Below are positions 63,781 to 64,000 of a stretch of 64,000 nt of DNA, one piece after another. Every line of letters starts with the position of its first letter. Within the stretch, counting starts at the first letter, position 1. The DNA is from Cladosporium sp. IMV 00045 (lineage: Eukaryota > Ascomycota > Dothideomycetes > Cladosporiales > Cladosporiaceae). The notes under the pieces were generated by a model that saw only the letters and a program-made list of their open reading frames with translations, was not told the origin of the DNA and did no database searches. Location of the stretch: contig MSJI02000035.1 of assembly GCA_001931905.2 (NCBI GenBank), positions 20,333 through 84,332 on the forward strand. The letters are read 5' to 3'. The position numbers and the translations under genes were made by a program.

Positions 63781-64000
<220 letters not shown>

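Overview
The window is nuclear DNA of a filamentous ascomycete (Pezizomycotina, most likely a Dothideomycete). The basis is short GT-AG introns of 49-199 nt with CTAAC/CTGAC-like branch sites, intron-interrupted but dense genes on both strands, NACHT-type NLR genes with WD40 or ankyrin repeats, an intracellular GH3 glucosidase, and fungal families such as DUF6594 and PER1. The class assignment is inference. I reconstructed splice junctions by hand, and nearly every multi-exon model below keeps frame across all junctions.

Layout. 1-2588 holds the acidic tail of a cut-off gene and a decaying tandem repeat with a 176-bp higher-order period. 2589-7915 is a divergent pair: an MFS sugar permease and an intracellular GH3 beta-glucosidase, with a back-to-back CreA-type site and four CCAAT boxes between them. 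8038-13368 holds four minus-strand genes: an unknown, a membrane protein, a secreted nucleoside hydrolase and an F-box-like protein. 14063-21608 holds DUS4, an RRM protein, a long disordered protein and mitochondrial GatA/HER2.

21961-26323 is a NACHT-WD40 NLR. 27185-33073 holds a coiled-coil protein, then PER1 (GPI remodelling) divergent from a TFIIIC Tfc6-like subunit. 33870-37550 holds a secreted unknown and a flavin monooxygenase. 38696-43681 holds a MARVEL protein, a DUF6594 two-TM protein and, tail to tail with it, a NACHT-ankyrin NLR whose N-terminus carries an Asn/Gly/Tyr-rich motif. 45163-46847 is GDT1.

47882-50660 is a Myb (telobox-like) gene whose first intron contains telomeric CCCTAA repeats. 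51177-57839 holds a RING-CH ligase, a large mitochondrial protein and a PARP-type zinc finger/AT-hook protein. 58644-60344 is a flavocytochrome b2 ending in AKL, with no mitochondrial presequence. 62069-63092 is a Vip1-like RRM protein fused to two metallothionein-like 7-Cys modules. The right edge is the C-terminus of DAHP synthase.

Most genes are ordinary housekeeping genes. The most unusual items are the RRM-metallothionein fusion, the telomeric tract inside a telobox-like gene, the NLR/DUF6594 pair, the peroxisome-signal flavocytochrome b2 and the left-edge satellite.
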